NCBI GenBank assembly: GCA_934597345.1 | Contig: CAKTRJ010000003.1 | Coordinates: 1 to 64,000, forward strand | Length of the DNA: 64,000 bases | Reading direction: 5' to 3' | From: an uncultured Oscillospiraceae bacterium | GTDB lineage: Bacteria > Bacillota > Clostridia > Oscillospirales > Oscillospiraceae | Shown: positions 9,453 through 17,511 of the stretch, one piece after another | Layout: each line of letters starts with the position of its first letter | How positions within the stretch are numbered: position 1 is the stretch's first letter | The notes under the pieces: model-generated | The model's input: the letters and a program-made list of their open reading frames with translations, nothing else | Database searches by the model: none | What the model was told of the DNA's origin: nothing | Program-made: the position numbers and the translations under genes

Positions 9453-11726
9453 TCAGTCCCGGACGGTGGTGTCGCCCAGCCGCACGGTGATGACCGTACC
9501 GGCAGGCACCTCCGTACCGGCCTCCAGCTCCTGACTGAATACCAGCACAGTGCTGGACTCTGAGCTGGTGGTGCCGGTGAAGCGGATCAGCAGTCCCGCG
9601 TTGGCGGCGGCGGTGTTGGCCTCGGCGGCGGTACGGCCCACCAGAGAGGGCACCGTACACATTTTATCCGTTTTTTCGGCTCCGGCATACAGCACCACTG
9701 TGGATTTGCCGGGAATGATGGCGCCGCCCACAGGGGTCTGGTCGGTGATCTTCTCGCCGTCGCCCTCAATCTTGCAGGCAAAGCCACGCTCCTTCATGCG
9801 GTCCTTGGCCTCCTGCACCGTCATGCCGATGACGTTGGGCACGGTGGTGTCCACGCCCATCAGCTCCTCGGCGCTGTAGCTGGGCTCGATACCCAGATAG
9901 GGCAGGATCTCTGACATGATGGCGCTGGAATAGGGGGCTACCATGTTGCCGCCGGACACATAGGTGCCGGTGGAGCGGCTGGGAGTGTCCATGGTGATCA
10001 ACATCATGATCTGGGGATCGTCCGCCGGCGCGAAGCACAGGAAGGAGACCACCACGTCGCCGGACTGGCCCTTATCGGCCGTACCGGTCTTGCCGCCGAT
10101 GCGGTAGCCCGCCACCTGGCCGTTTTTGCCGGTGCCGCTGGCCACCACGTATTCCAGACATTCCCGCACGGTGGCGGAGGTCTCCTCGCTGATGACCTGC
10201 CGCACCGGCGTATCGTCGTGCTGCCAGATCACGTTGCCGTTGCTGTCGGTGATCTGCTGGGCAAAGTGGGGGGTGTAGAGGTAGCCGCCGTTGACACAGG
10301 CGGCCTGCGCCGTGATCAGGGACAGCGGCGTCACGGTGAAGTTCTGGCCGAAGGCGTAGCAGGCCAGATCCAGCTGGGTGAAGTTGGCGTCGGCGGCGAA
10401 TACGCCGGTGGCCTCGCCGCCCAGATCTACTCCCGTGGGGGACATGATGCCGAAGGAACGCATGTACTGATAGAACTTTTCCGTTCCCAGCTTCAGACCG
10501 TAGGAGATAAAGGCCGGGTTACAGGAGTTGCCTACCGATTGCTCCAGCGTTTGCAGACCGTGGCCGGCTTTGTTGGAGCAGTGGATGGTGTGACCGGAAA
10601 TGTTCACCGCGCCGCTGCAATTGACGGTGGTGTTCATGTCGATGAGCCCCTCCTCCAGCGCGGCGGACAGCGTCAGGATCTTGAAGGTGGAGCCGGGCTC
10701 ATAGGTGTCGTTCAGCGCCTTGTTGCGCCATTGGATCTGCTGGGCGTCCGCCAGCTCGATCTCCTCCCGCTCGATCCGCTCCAGCAGGGTCTTGTCGGAC
10801 ACGGTGGAGAAGTCGTTCAGGTCATAGTTGGGGAAGGAGGCCATGGCCAGGATGCCGCCGTTGCGGACATCCATCACGATGCCGGTGGCGCCGTTGGCAG
10901 GAGAGAAGGCGTCGCACATGTCCTTCATACCCTTTTCCAGATAGTACTGCACGGTGGCCTCCAGCGTTACCTGAAGCTCGTCGCCGTTCTCCGGATCAAA
11001 GTACTGGGAGTACTCATACAGCAGGTCGTTCTGGCCGTTGGCCTTGGCGGTCACCACTAGGCCGGACTGGCCCTGCAGCTCCTTGTCATACTCCGCCTCA
11101 AGGCCAAACAGACCCGTATAGTCCACGCCCACGAAGCCGATCACCTGGGCGGCCAGATCACTGTACGGATAGTAGCGCTTGGCGTCGGTGGTCAGGAACA
11201 CGCCCTTCACCTTGTTGTCGTTGATATACTGCCGTACCTGATCGGCGATATCCTCATCCACCCGGTATTTCAGCACCTCATACATGGAGTCACTGCGGGC
11301 CATTTTTTTCAGGATGCCCTCCTCGCTGATGTCCAGGATCTTCGCCAGCGCACCGGCCAGGATCTCCTTTGTCCACGCCACGGGGTTCTTCTCGTCGTTC
11401 AGCGCGTCGTTGATCTCCTTGGGGGAGAGGAAGATGGTCTCCGCCGTGGAGGAGATGGCCAGAATATTGCCGGAGGCGTCGTAGATGGTGCCGCGGTTAG
11501 CGGTGACCACGCTGCTGCGTGTCTGCTGGCTGACGGCCTTGGCCTGCAGCTCCTCATGGCGGGTGATCTGCAAAGAGTACAGCTTGAAGAACAGCACGAT
11601 GAACATGCCGATGCCCATGATCAGCATCAGCACGAAGGTGCGGCTCTGAATAATGCGGTTGGCCCGGCGGATGGATTCATCCTTCCGGGTGGGATTCTGT
11701 CGGTTCCGGGGGTAATTCTGCGGCAT
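9453..11726 (-). CDS. Class B penicillin-binding protein with two PASTA domains (FtsI/PBP2B or SpoVD)
   Basis: Transpeptidase that cross-links peptidoglycan at the division or spore septum; 757 residues from the ATG at 11726, which has AAAGGAG upstream (an in-frame start 17 codons earlier lacks one). Order: one membrane segment (about 32-55), PBP dimerisation domain, transpeptidase with EPGSTFKIL (active Ser near 343), SVGNSCNP (SxN near 398) and IGGKTGTAD (KTG near 544), then two PASTA domains starting at TTVPNVIGMT and CTVPSLVGRT. In sporeformers both the vegetative PBP2B and the sporulation-specific SpoVD look like this. With only one gene here, its position after ftsL favours the division role, but SpoVD cannot be excluded. 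Confidence 0.9.
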   Translation of the reverse strand: MPQNYPRNRQNPTRKDESIRRANRIIQSRTFVLMLIMGIGMFIVLFFKLYSLQITRHEELQAKAVSQQTRSSVVTANRGTIYDASGNILAISSTAETIFLSPKEINDALNDEKNPVAWTKEILAGALAKILDISEEGILKKMARSDSMYEVLKYRVDEDIADQVRQYINDNKVKGVFLTTDAKRYYPYSDLAAQVIGFVGVDYTGLFGLEAEYDKELQGQSGLVVTAKANGQNDLLYEYSQYFDPENGDELQVTLEATVQYYLEKGMKDMCDAFSPANGATGIVMDVRNGGILAMASFPNYDLNDFSTVSDKTLLERIEREEIELADAQQIQWRNKALNDTYEPGSTFKILTLSAALEEGLIDMNTTVNCSGAVNISGHTIHCSNKAGHGLQTLEQSVGNSCNPAFISYGLKLGTEKFYQYMRSFGIMSPTGVDLGGEATGVFAADANFTQLDLACYAFGQNFTVTPLSLITAQAACVNGGYLYTPHFAQQITDSNGNVIWQHDDTPVRQVISEETSATVRECLEYVVASGTGKNGQVAGYRIGGKTGTADKGQSGDVVVSFLCFAPADDPQIMMLITMDTPSRSTGTYVSGGNMVAPYSSAIMSEILPYLGIEPSYSAEELMGVDTTVPNVIGMTVQEAKDRMKERGFACKIEGDGEKITDQTPVGGAIIPGKSTVVLYAGAEKTDKMCTVPSLVGRTAAEANTAAANAGLLIRFTGTTSSESSTVLVFSQELEAGTEVPAGTVITVRLGDTTVRD

Positions 11727-11829
11727 AACGGCACTCCTTTGCGGTGGGAAAACGGGGTTATGTAAAGGCCAAAGCAAGGAGCAAGAAATCAGCTTCTTAC
11801 TCCTTGCTGTTGAAAACTATACGGGGGGT

Positions 11830-12369
11830 TCAGCGGAAATATTCCCACAGGGACAATGCGCCCTCCTTGACGGTGGAGGCGGCCTTTTCCATCAGTCCCG
11901 GCTCTCCGCCGCAGACCACGGCGGAATCGGCGCCGCTCAGGTCGATGTACTGGATCTGACCGGAGGTGGGCTTGGACATACCGGCATCCTCGGCGGCCGC
12001 TTTGATGGTGGCCAGGTCGAAGGTCTTTTCATACTCGGTCAGCAGCGAGACGTGCTCCTCCTCCAGCGTGGCCAGCTCCTTTTTGATGGTGGACACATTG
12101 TTGGATACGGTGGTCAGCTGCACATAGCCCAGCAGCAGCACCATCACCAACGTGCACACCAACACGATGCCGCCCATCACCAGCGCGGAGGGACGGGCCT
12201 TGGCCTGTGCCTGAGGACGGCGGCGGGGCTGGGCCTGCGGTTTTGCCTCGGCCTTGCGCTCCGGCATTTCACCGGCCTCCTCCAGCTGACGCTCCCGGAC
12301 GAGGGTGTCCAGATCATAAGCCAGGTTGCCGTATATGGTTGTGATATTCCGGCGGCGTTCGTCAGTCAT
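11830..12369 (-). CDS. FtsL-like divisome protein
   Basis: A 179-residue bitopic protein in the position of ftsL, between rsmH and the class B PBP. A charged cytoplasmic N-terminus includes a Pro/Gln/Lys-rich stretch (about 35-60). One membrane segment, SALVMGGIVLVCTLVMVLLL (about 62-82), is followed by a coiled coil with NNVSTIKKELATLEEEHVSL and a short tail. This is the FtsL/DivIC architecture, in which the coiled coil pairs with the partner divisome protein. Sequence conservation in the family is very low, so the name rests on architecture and synteny. Confidence 0.78.
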   Translation of the reverse strand: MTDERRRNITTIYGNLAYDLDTLVRERQLEEAGEMPERKAEAKPQAQPRRRPQAQAKARPSALVMGGIVLVCTLVMVLLLGYVQLTTVSNNVSTIKKELATLEEEHVSLLTEYEKTFDLATIKAAAEDAGMSKPTSGQIQYIDLSGADSAVVCGGEPGLMEKAASTVKEGALSLWEYFR

Positions 12370-12400
12370 GGGGGAGAACTTCCTTTCCTTGGTGGCATTT

Positions 12401-12514
12401 TGTCATTCCGAGCCAGTGCGCACACTGGCGTGGGAATCCGTTCATTCCGGGGGTGCTTTTCATGAAGAGAAACGGATTGCCACGGCCAGTCTGAGGACTG
12501 ACCTCGCAATGACA
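12401..12514 (-). repeat. TGTCATTCCGAG-bounded repeat (MITE-like), copy 1
   Basis: A 114-bp element with near-perfect terminal inverted repeats: TGTCATTCCGAG on the left and CTCGCAATGACA on the right. It has two inner hairpins, AGCCAGTGcgcaCACTGGCG and CCAGTCTGAGGACTG. A related 96-bp copy is at 36712-36807. It lies between rsmH and the ftsL-like gene and ends 7 bp from the rsmH stop codon. No coding capacity is seen. Confidence 0.8.
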
Positions 12515-12521
12515 GAGGGTA

Positions 12522-13484
12522 TCATAGCTTTTCAGCCACGCGCAGCTTGGCGCTTCTGGCACGGGGGTTTTCCGTGAGCTCCCGTTCGCCCGGAACAATG
12601 GGCTTGCGGGAGATGAGCTTCATTTTCGGTTTCTTCCCGCACACGCATACGGGAAAATTGGGCGGGCAGGTGCAGCCGGTGGCCAGCTCCTGCATGGTTT
12701 TCTTGATGATGCGATCCTCCAGCGAGTGGAAGGAGATCACCGCCAGCCGTCCGCTCGGATTCAGGTGCTGGCATCCGGCGTTCAGCATGGGGGGCAGGGC
12801 GTCCAACTCGCCGTTGACGGCGATGCGGATGGCCTGAAAGCTGCGCTTGGCCGGGTGCTGCTTTTCCCGCAGCGCCTGGGGCGGCATGGCGGACTTGATC
12901 ACGTCCACCAATTGCAGCGTGGTCTCGATGGGAGCGGTCTCCCGCGCCCGGCAGATGCCCTTGGCAATGGCGGGGGCGTAGCGCTCTTCACCGAAGTCGT
13001 ACAGAATACGCCGCAGTTCTTCATAGGACCATTTGTTCACCACCTGACGGGCGTCCAGGGGTGCCGTGCGATCCATCCGCATGTCCAGCGGCGCGTCGTG
13101 CATGTAGCTGAAGCCACGCGCCGCGTCGTCCAGCTGGGGGGAGGACACGCCCAGATCGAACAGCATGCCGTCCGCACCGGGGATGTTCAGTTCCTCCAAT
13201 ATTTCGCCGATGCGGTCAAAATTGCTGTGCACCAGCGTTACATGATCCATATAGTCCCGCAGCCGCTCCTGCGCGGCGGCGATGGCGGTCTCATCCCGGT
13301 CGATGCCGATCAGGCGGCCGGTGGTCAGCCGTTTGGCGATCTCCAGCGAGTGACCGGCCCGGCCCAGCGTTCCGTCCACATACACACCGTCGGGGCGGAT
13401 GTGCAGCGCCTCCAGACACTCCTCCAGCAGCACCGGGCGGTGTCCGTAGGAGAGATCCTCCTGTACATTGTGGTTCAGCTCCAT
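12522..13484 (-). CDS. rsmH: 16S rRNA (cytosine-1402-N4)-methyltransferase RsmH (MraW)
   Basis: SAM-dependent methyltransferase that modifies C1402 of 16S rRNA; 320 residues. The N-terminal HRPVLLEECLEAL and the SAM-binding YVDGTLGRAGHSLEI are characteristic, followed by DGMLFDLGVSSPQLDDAARGFSY and the C-terminal ENPRARSAKLRVAEKL. It starts 3 bp after the mraZ stop, so it is translationally close-coupled. The family sits after mraZ in most bacteria. Confidence 0.97.
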   Translation of the reverse strand: MELNHNVQEDLSYGHRPVLLEECLEALHIRPDGVYVDGTLGRAGHSLEIAKRLTTGRLIGIDRDETAIAAAQERLRDYMDHVTLVHSNFDRIGEILEELNIPGADGMLFDLGVSSPQLDDAARGFSYMHDAPLDMRMDRTAPLDARQVVNKWSYEELRRILYDFGEERYAPAIAKGICRARETAPIETTLQLVDVIKSAMPPQALREKQHPAKRSFQAIRIAVNGELDALPPMLNAGCQHLNPSGRLAVISFHSLEDRIIKKTMQELATGCTCPPNFPVCVCGKKPKMKLISRKPIVPGERELTENPRARSAKLRVAEKL

Positions 13485-13487
13485 GCT

Positions 13488-13904
13488 TTACAGCCCCATT
13501 TCTGCCATGGCCAACTCCAGAGAGCCGTCGGCAAAGGCAGCGTTCTCGATCTCGGCCCACCGCTGGGCGTTCCAGATCTCCACCCGGTCAAAGCTGCCGG
13601 TGACCACCACTTCTTTTTCCAGCTCCGCGTACTGCCGCAGCTTCAGCGGCAGCAGGATGCGGCCCTGGGCGTCCGGCTCGCAGTCGGCGGCCAGCGCGAA
13701 CATGGGGCGCAAACGCTTCACATCGCTGTAATTCATGGTTTTCAGCTTGTCCATCACGGCGTTCCAGCTGTCGTCGGAATATACCGACAGGCAGTGATCC
13801 TGCCCCACCGTGACGTGGAAGGTGCCGCCCAGCTCCTCGCGCAGCTTGGCGGGGATGAACAGACGGCCCTTGGCGTCGATGGTATGCGCATATTGACCTG
13901 TCAT
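13488..13904 (-). CDS. mraZ: Transcriptional regulator MraZ
   Basis: A small ring-forming DNA-binding protein that represses the dcw operon; 138 residues with two SpoVT/AbrB-like halves. The first begins GQYAHTIDAKGRLFIPAKLREELG; the second contains DAQGRILLPLKLRQYA. The start at 13904 is set by GGAGGTGAGGAAC directly upstream; the frame is open 67 codons further, but that part covers the promoter and operator. As first gene of the cluster it probably autoregulates through the GTGGG repeats at 13937-13984. Confidence 0.95.
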   Translation of the reverse strand: MTGQYAHTIDAKGRLFIPAKLREELGGTFHVTVGQDHCLSVYSDDSWNAVMDKLKTMNYSDVKRLRPMFALAADCEPDAQGRILLPLKLRQYAELEKEVVVTGSFDRVEIWNAQRWAEIENAAFADGSLELAMAEMGL

Positions 13905-13936
13905 GTTCCTCACCTCCGTTGTCTGAAAGGGTAAGC

Positions 13937-13984
13937 GTGGGATTATCCCCCACAAATAGGGGTACTTTCCCCACAATTCACCAC
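13937..13984 (-). promoter_or_regulatory. MraZ operator repeats
   Basis: On the minus strand GTGGT, GTGGG and GTGGG occur at 13980-13984, 13970-13974 and 13949-13953, the first pair exactly 10 bp apart and the third 21 bp further on. An inverted GTGGG is at 13937-13941. MraZ is known to bind direct TGGGN repeats spaced by about 10 bp. The sites lie just after the -10 box, where binding would block initiation. Confidence 0.72.
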
Positions 13985-13994
13985 TGTGTCTTTC

Positions 13995-14023
13995 AGTATA
14001 CATAATTCGGTTGTGGATTGCAA
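13995..14023 (-). promoter_or_regulatory. Sigma-A promoter of the dcw operon
   Basis: TTGCAA, 17 bases, TATACT on the minus strand, with predicted initiation near 13988. It is 90 bases before mraZ and directly upstream of the MraZ repeats. Confidence 0.8.
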
Positions 14024-14117
14024 GGAGAAATTTTCCTGTCACAGCAGGGGTTTGCTGGCGGTTTTTCCAACATTTTCCTGATTCGACAAAGGGAATAAAA
14101 CGCATGTTTCAATTCAA

Positions 14118-14173
14118 AATGTGCAAAAACAGACCGGACGCAATATATTGTGTCCGGTCTGTTTTTGCACACG
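14118..14173. terminator. Bidirectional terminator between copA and mraZ
   Basis: A long, perfect inverted repeat with 19-bp arms (GTGCAAAAACAGACCGGAC and its complement) around a short A/T-rich loop. The arm ends in GTTTTT on either strand. It stops the copper operon before the dcw promoter. The remaining stretch between copA and mraZ shows no gene. Confidence 0.82.
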
Positions 14174-14278
14174 ATATGTTGATTATATGTGCAAAACAGA
14201 GAAAAAATGTTTAAATAATTAAACGTTTTGCACAATAACGGAGAAGCGGCAGGGACGATCCATACCTGCCCGAAGGGG

Positions 14279-14479
14279 TCACTGGATGCCCTTGACGGTA
14301 TAGCCCGCCTCGGTGACGGCGGCGCGGATGGCCTCATCGGTCACGTCGCCCTCCACCACGGCGGTGCCGGAGGTCAGGTCAACGGTGGCCTTCACGCCGG
14401 GCAGGGCGGTCAGGGCCTTTTCCACACGGGCCACACAGTGGGCGCACATCATGCCTTCAATGGTCACGGTCTTTTTCAT
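14279..14479 (-). CDS. copZ: Internal in-frame copper chaperone CopZ (alternative product)
   Basis: A 66-residue heavy-metal-associated domain starting at an ATG inside copA, with GAGGAGG 8 bases before it; the protein begins [15 protein letters not shown] and ends with the copA stop codon. It has the length and fold pattern of stand-alone CopZ chaperones (betaalphabetabetaalphabeta, Cu-binding CxxC). Seen: the site, the start and the complete domain. Inferred: that ribosomes start here as well as reading through from copA. The simplest history is a copA-copZ pair whose copA stop codon was lost. Confidence 0.6.
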   Translation of the reverse strand: MKKTVTIEGMMCAHCVARVEKALTALPGVKATVDLTSGTAVVEGDVTDEAIRAAVTEAGYTVKGIQ

Positions 14480-16774
14480 AGTCGGTTCCTCCTCATTGGA
14501 TTTGGTATTATGTTCCGCCGCGGACGGCGCGGCAGGGGATACAGCTTTCAGCCGGGGCTTCCACAGCCGCAGGCGCAGGGCGTTGGACACCACGCACACG
14601 CTGCTGAGGGACATGCATGCGGCGGCGATCATGGGGTTCAGCAGCAGGCCCAGCGCCGGATACAGCGCGCCCGCCGCCACGGGGATGCCCACGCTGTTAT
14701 AGAAGAAGGCCCAGAACAGGTTCTGGCGGATGTTCCGCAGTACGGCGCGGCTCAGCTCCGCGGCGGAGGCCACGTCGGCAAGGCTGCTCTTCATCAGCAC
14801 GATATCCGCCGACTCGATGGCGATATCGGTGCCCGCGCCGATGGCAAGGCCCACGTCCGCCTGTACCAGCGCCGGGGCGTCGTTGATGCCGTCGCCCACC
14901 ATGGCCACCAGCTGGCCCTCCTTCTGGAGTTTCTCCACGCAGGCGGCCTTGTCCTGAGGCAGCACCTGGGAGATCACCTGATCCACGCCCACCTGTCGGG
15001 CGATGGCGTTGGCGGTCTGGGCGTTGTCGCCGGTCAGCAGCACCACACGGCAGCCGCTCTGCTTCAGGGCAGCAATGGCGGCGGCGCTGTCGGGCTTCAC
15101 CGTATCGGCCACGGCAATCACGCCCAGCGCACGGCCCTCCTCGGCAAAGTACAGCACCGTTTTGCCGTCCTCCGCCCATGCGGCGGCCTGCTGCGCAAAG
15201 GCGGCGATATCCATGCCCTTTGCCTCCATATACGGTGCGTTTCCGGAAAAGATGGTCTTATCGTGCAGCTTCGCCTGCACACCGCCGCCGGGAACAGCGG
15301 TAAAGTCCGTCACATCGCACAGGGGGATGCGCCGCTCCTGCGCCGCCTCGGTAACGGCGCGGCTGAGGGGATGCTCGCTGGGCTGCTCCACGCTGGCCGC
15401 CACGCAGAGGAGCTCCTCCTCGGTGACGTCCTCCGCGGCAAAGCAGTCGGTGAGACGGGGCTTGCCCTCGGTGACGGTGCCGGTCTTATCCAGCACCACC
15501 GTATTCACACGGCCCATCAGCTCCAGCGACTGGGCGGATTTGATGAGGATGCCGTTCTCCGCAGCCTTGCCGGTGCCTACCATGATGGCCACGGGGGTGG
15601 CCAGGCCCAGTGCGCAGGGGCAGGAGATCACCAGCACGGCAATGCCCACCGACAGGCAGAACTGCACGCTCTGCCCGCCCACGAAGGCCCACAGCAGCGC
15701 CGTGATCAGCGCGATGGACATGACCACCGGCACGAACACACCGCTGATCTTGTCGGCCAGGCGGGAGATGGGCGCTTTACTGGAGGATGCCTCCTCCATC
15801 AGCTTTACGATCTGGGACAGGGTGGTGTCGTCGCCCACGCGGGTGGCCTCCAGCTCCAGATAGCCGCTCTGGTTTACGGTAGCGGAGGTGACGGTGTCGC
15901 CCACGGTCTTCTCCACCGGCAGACTCTCGCCGGTGATGGCGGACTCGTCCACCGAGCCGCTGCCGGACACCACCACGCCGTCCACAGGGATCTTGCCACC
16001 CTGACGCACCACCACGATATCGCCCTTCTGGATATCCTCCGCCGCTACGGTGACCTCCACGCCGTTGCGTTTGACCACGGCGCTGTCAGGAGCCAGCGCC
16101 AGCAGCGCGGAGATGGCGTCGGTGGTCTTGCCCTTGCTGCGCTCCTCCAGATATTTGCCCACGGTGACCAGCGCGCAGATCATGCCCGCCGACTCGAAAT
16201 ACAGCTCCGGCATGCCGGACACCTGTCCGGCGGCAAGGCGCACCATCTCAATGAGACTGTACAGCAGTCCCGCGCTGGCGCCCAGCGCCACCAGCGTGTC
16301 CATGTTGGGACTGCGGCGGAACAGCTGGGAGAAGCCCACCGTGAAATAGCTGCGGTTCAAGATCAGGATGGGTATGCAGAACACCAGTTGGGAAATGGCA
16401 TGGGTCAGGTGGCTGGCCGTCAGGAAAGCCGGCAGCGGCAGGCCCATCATATGGCCCATACTGATATAAAACAGCGGCACAAGGCACACGATGGACCATA
16501 CCAGACGGCGGCGCATCCTCACCAGCGCCTCGTCCTGCTCCCTGCGCACATCCTGCTTCACGTCGGCTGCCCGCTTCGCGCCGTAGCCGCCGCTCTCCAC
16601 GGCGGAGATGATCTGCTCCGCCGTCACCTTCTCCGGGTCATAGTCCACCAGCATGGTGCCCAGCATCAGGTTCACCACCGCGCTGTTGACGCCGGGGAGC
16701 TGCCCCGCCGCCTTTTCCACATGGGCCGAGCATGCCGCGCAGGTCATGCCCGTTACCACAAATTTCTCCTGCAT
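14279..16774 (-). CDS. copA: Copper-exporting P1B-type ATPase CopA with C-terminal CopZ-like domain
   Basis: Exports Cu(I) from the cytoplasm using ATP; 831 residues. An N-terminal heavy-metal-binding domain has the GMTCAAC motif (about 8-14). The membrane part has the CPC transport motif in [13 protein letters not shown] (near 383), and the phosphorylation motif DKTGTVTEG is near 426, with TGDN and GDGINDAP further on. Uniquely, after a linker ending SNEEEPT the frame continues into a complete second metal-binding domain (residues 766-831, GMMCAHC). A strong Shine-Dalgarno site and ATG lie in frame at that junction, so a free chaperone can be made too. It follows csoR by 12 bp. Confidence 0.95.
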   Translation of the reverse strand: MQEKFVVTGMTCAACSAHVEKAAGQLPGVNSAVVNLMLGTMLVDYDPEKVTAEQIISAVESGGYGAKRAADVKQDVRREQDEALVRMRRRLVWSIVCLVPLFYISMGHMMGLPLPAFLTASHLTHAISQLVFCIPILILNRSYFTVGFSQLFRRSPNMDTLVALGASAGLLYSLIEMVRLAAGQVSGMPELYFESAGMICALVTVGKYLEERSKGKTTDAISALLALAPDSAVVKRNGVEVTVAAEDIQKGDIVVVRQGGKIPVDGVVVSGSGSVDESAITGESLPVEKTVGDTVTSATVNQSGYLELEATRVGDDTTLSQIVKLMEEASSSKAPISRLADKISGVFVPVVMSIALITALLWAFVGGQSVQFCLSVGIAVLVISCPCALGLATPVAIMVGTGKAAENGILIKSAQSLELMGRVNTVVLDKTGTVTEGKPRLTDCFAAEDVTEEELLCVAASVEQPSEHPLSRAVTEAAQERRIPLCDVTDFTAVPGGGVQAKLHDKTIFSGNAPYMEAKGMDIAAFAQQAAAWAEDGKTVLYFAEEGRALGVIAVADTVKPDSAAAIAALKQSGCRVVLLTGDNAQTANAIARQVGVDQVISQVLPQDKAACVEKLQKEGQLVAMVGDGINDAPALVQADVGLAIGAGTDIAIESADIVLMKSSLADVASAAELSRAVLRNIRQNLFWAFFYNSVGIPVAAGALYPALGLLLNPMIAAACMSLSSVCVVSNALRLRLWKPRLKAVSPAAPSAAEHNTKSNEEEPTMKKTVTIEGMMCAHCVARVEKALTALPGVKATVDLTSGTAVVEGDVTDEAIRAAVTEAGYTVKGIQ

Positions 16775-16786
16775 AACGCCGCCTCC

Positions 16787-17083
16787 TTATTTCATCAGCT
16801 TTTGCAGCGTGGTCACCAGCTCGTCGATGACCGCGTCATCCCCTTGACGGATGCCGTCCGCCACGCAGGTGCGGATATGGGTGGCCAGCAGCTCCTTGCT
16901 GAAGCTGTTCAGCGCCGCGCTGACGGCAGACACCTGGATCAGGATATCGGGACAGTAGGCATCCTTTTGCAGCATGTCCTTCAGGCCCCGCACCTGTCCT
17001 TCGATCCGGTTCAGGCGGTTCGTCAGGCGCTTCTGCTCCTCGTCGGAGCGATGCTTCGTCTTCTGGCAATGGCAGCAGTCCAT
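16787..17083 (-). CDS. csoR: Copper-sensing repressor CsoR
   Basis: A 98-residue all-helical repressor that releases DNA on binding Cu(I). After a Cys/His-rich start (MDCCHCQKTKHR), the CsoR core LTNRLNRIEGQVRGLKDML is followed by the ligand set: Cys in AYCPDIL, then His and Cys in ATHIRTC, the known Cys-His-Cys triad. It is first in the operon with copA and controls it through the G/C-tract palindromes at 17089-17142. Confidence 0.93.
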   Translation of the reverse strand: MDCCHCQKTKHRSDEEQKRLTNRLNRIEGQVRGLKDMLQKDAYCPDILIQVSAVSAALNSFSKELLATHIRTCVADGIRQGDDAVIDELVTTLQKLMK

Positions 17084-17088
17084 ATCGT

Positions 17089-17105
17089 ATACCTCCCAGG
17101 GGTAT
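17089..17105 (-). promoter_or_regulatory. Second CsoR-like operator over the csoR ribosome-binding site
   Basis: ATACCTCCCAGGGGTAT is an imperfect palindrome of the CsoR-operator type, 16 bp downstream of the -10 box. It also contains the GGGAGG Shine-Dalgarno site of csoR on the minus strand. Confidence 0.5.
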
Positions 17106-17119
17106 TATTTGATGGTGGC

Positions 17120-17148
17120 ATTATATACCCCCGCAGGGTATTTGTCAA
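17120..17148 (-). promoter_or_regulatory. csoR-copA promoter with CsoR operator in its spacer
   Basis: A consensus sigma-A promoter on the minus strand: TTGACA, 17 bases, TATAAT. The 17-base spacer carries the palindrome ATACCCTGCGGGGGTAT, matching CsoR operators, which sit over the spacer so that repressor and polymerase compete. The -35 box overlaps the final codons of spoVAE. Confidence 0.82.
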
Positions 17149-17501
17149 CGCTTTTCTTTGGGCTTGCACAAAATTGCCATCAAAAGGCCGAACACCACCG
17201 CCGCGGCGATACCGCCCGCTGTGGCGGTCAGGCCGCCGGTGATAACGCCCAGCAGTCCCTGCTCCCCTACCGCCTTTGCCACGCCCTTGGCCAGCGAGTA
17301 GCCAAAGCCTGTCAGCGGCACGGTGGCGCCCGCTCCGGCCCAGTCCACCAGCGGCTGATACAGTCCCACCGCCTGTAAGATCACGCCCGCCACCACATAG
17401 CCCGTCAGGATGCGGGCCGGGGTCAGCTTCGTCAGGTCGATGAGCATCTGTCCGATCAGGCACAGCAAGCCTCCGCACAGGAAGCACCATACATAGTCCA
17501 T
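17145..17501 (-). CDS. spoVAE: Stage V sporulation protein AE (SpoVAE/SpoVAEb)
   Basis: A 118-residue membrane protein of the SpoVA channel that moves dipicolinic acid into the developing spore and out at germination. Several hydrophobic segments are visible, with the family-typical GATVPLTGFGYSLAKGV in the middle and a basic KPKEKR end. The ATG at 17501 has AAGGAGG upstream; the longer frame lacks one. It lies 10 bp after spoVAD in the same transcription unit. spoVAC, normally first in this trio, is not next to it. Confidence 0.88.
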   Translation of the reverse strand: MDYVWCFLCGGLLCLIGQMLIDLTKLTPARILTGYVVAGVILQAVGLYQPLVDWAGAGATVPLTGFGYSLAKGVAKAVGEQGLLGVITGGLTATAGGIAAAVVFGLLMAILCKPKEKR

Positions 17502-17511
17502 TTCGTCCTCC

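Noticed and set aside
13905-14105. A 67-residue N-terminal extension of MraZ.
   Set aside because: It spans the dcw promoter and MraZ repeats, while a strong Shine-Dalgarno site directly precedes the conserved MTGQY start.
14228-17242. A roughly 1000-codon open frame on the plus strand opposite copA and csoR.
   Set aside because: It is antisense to clearly real genes with all catalytic motifs, and its translation is His/Gly/Gln-rich with no recognisable fold.
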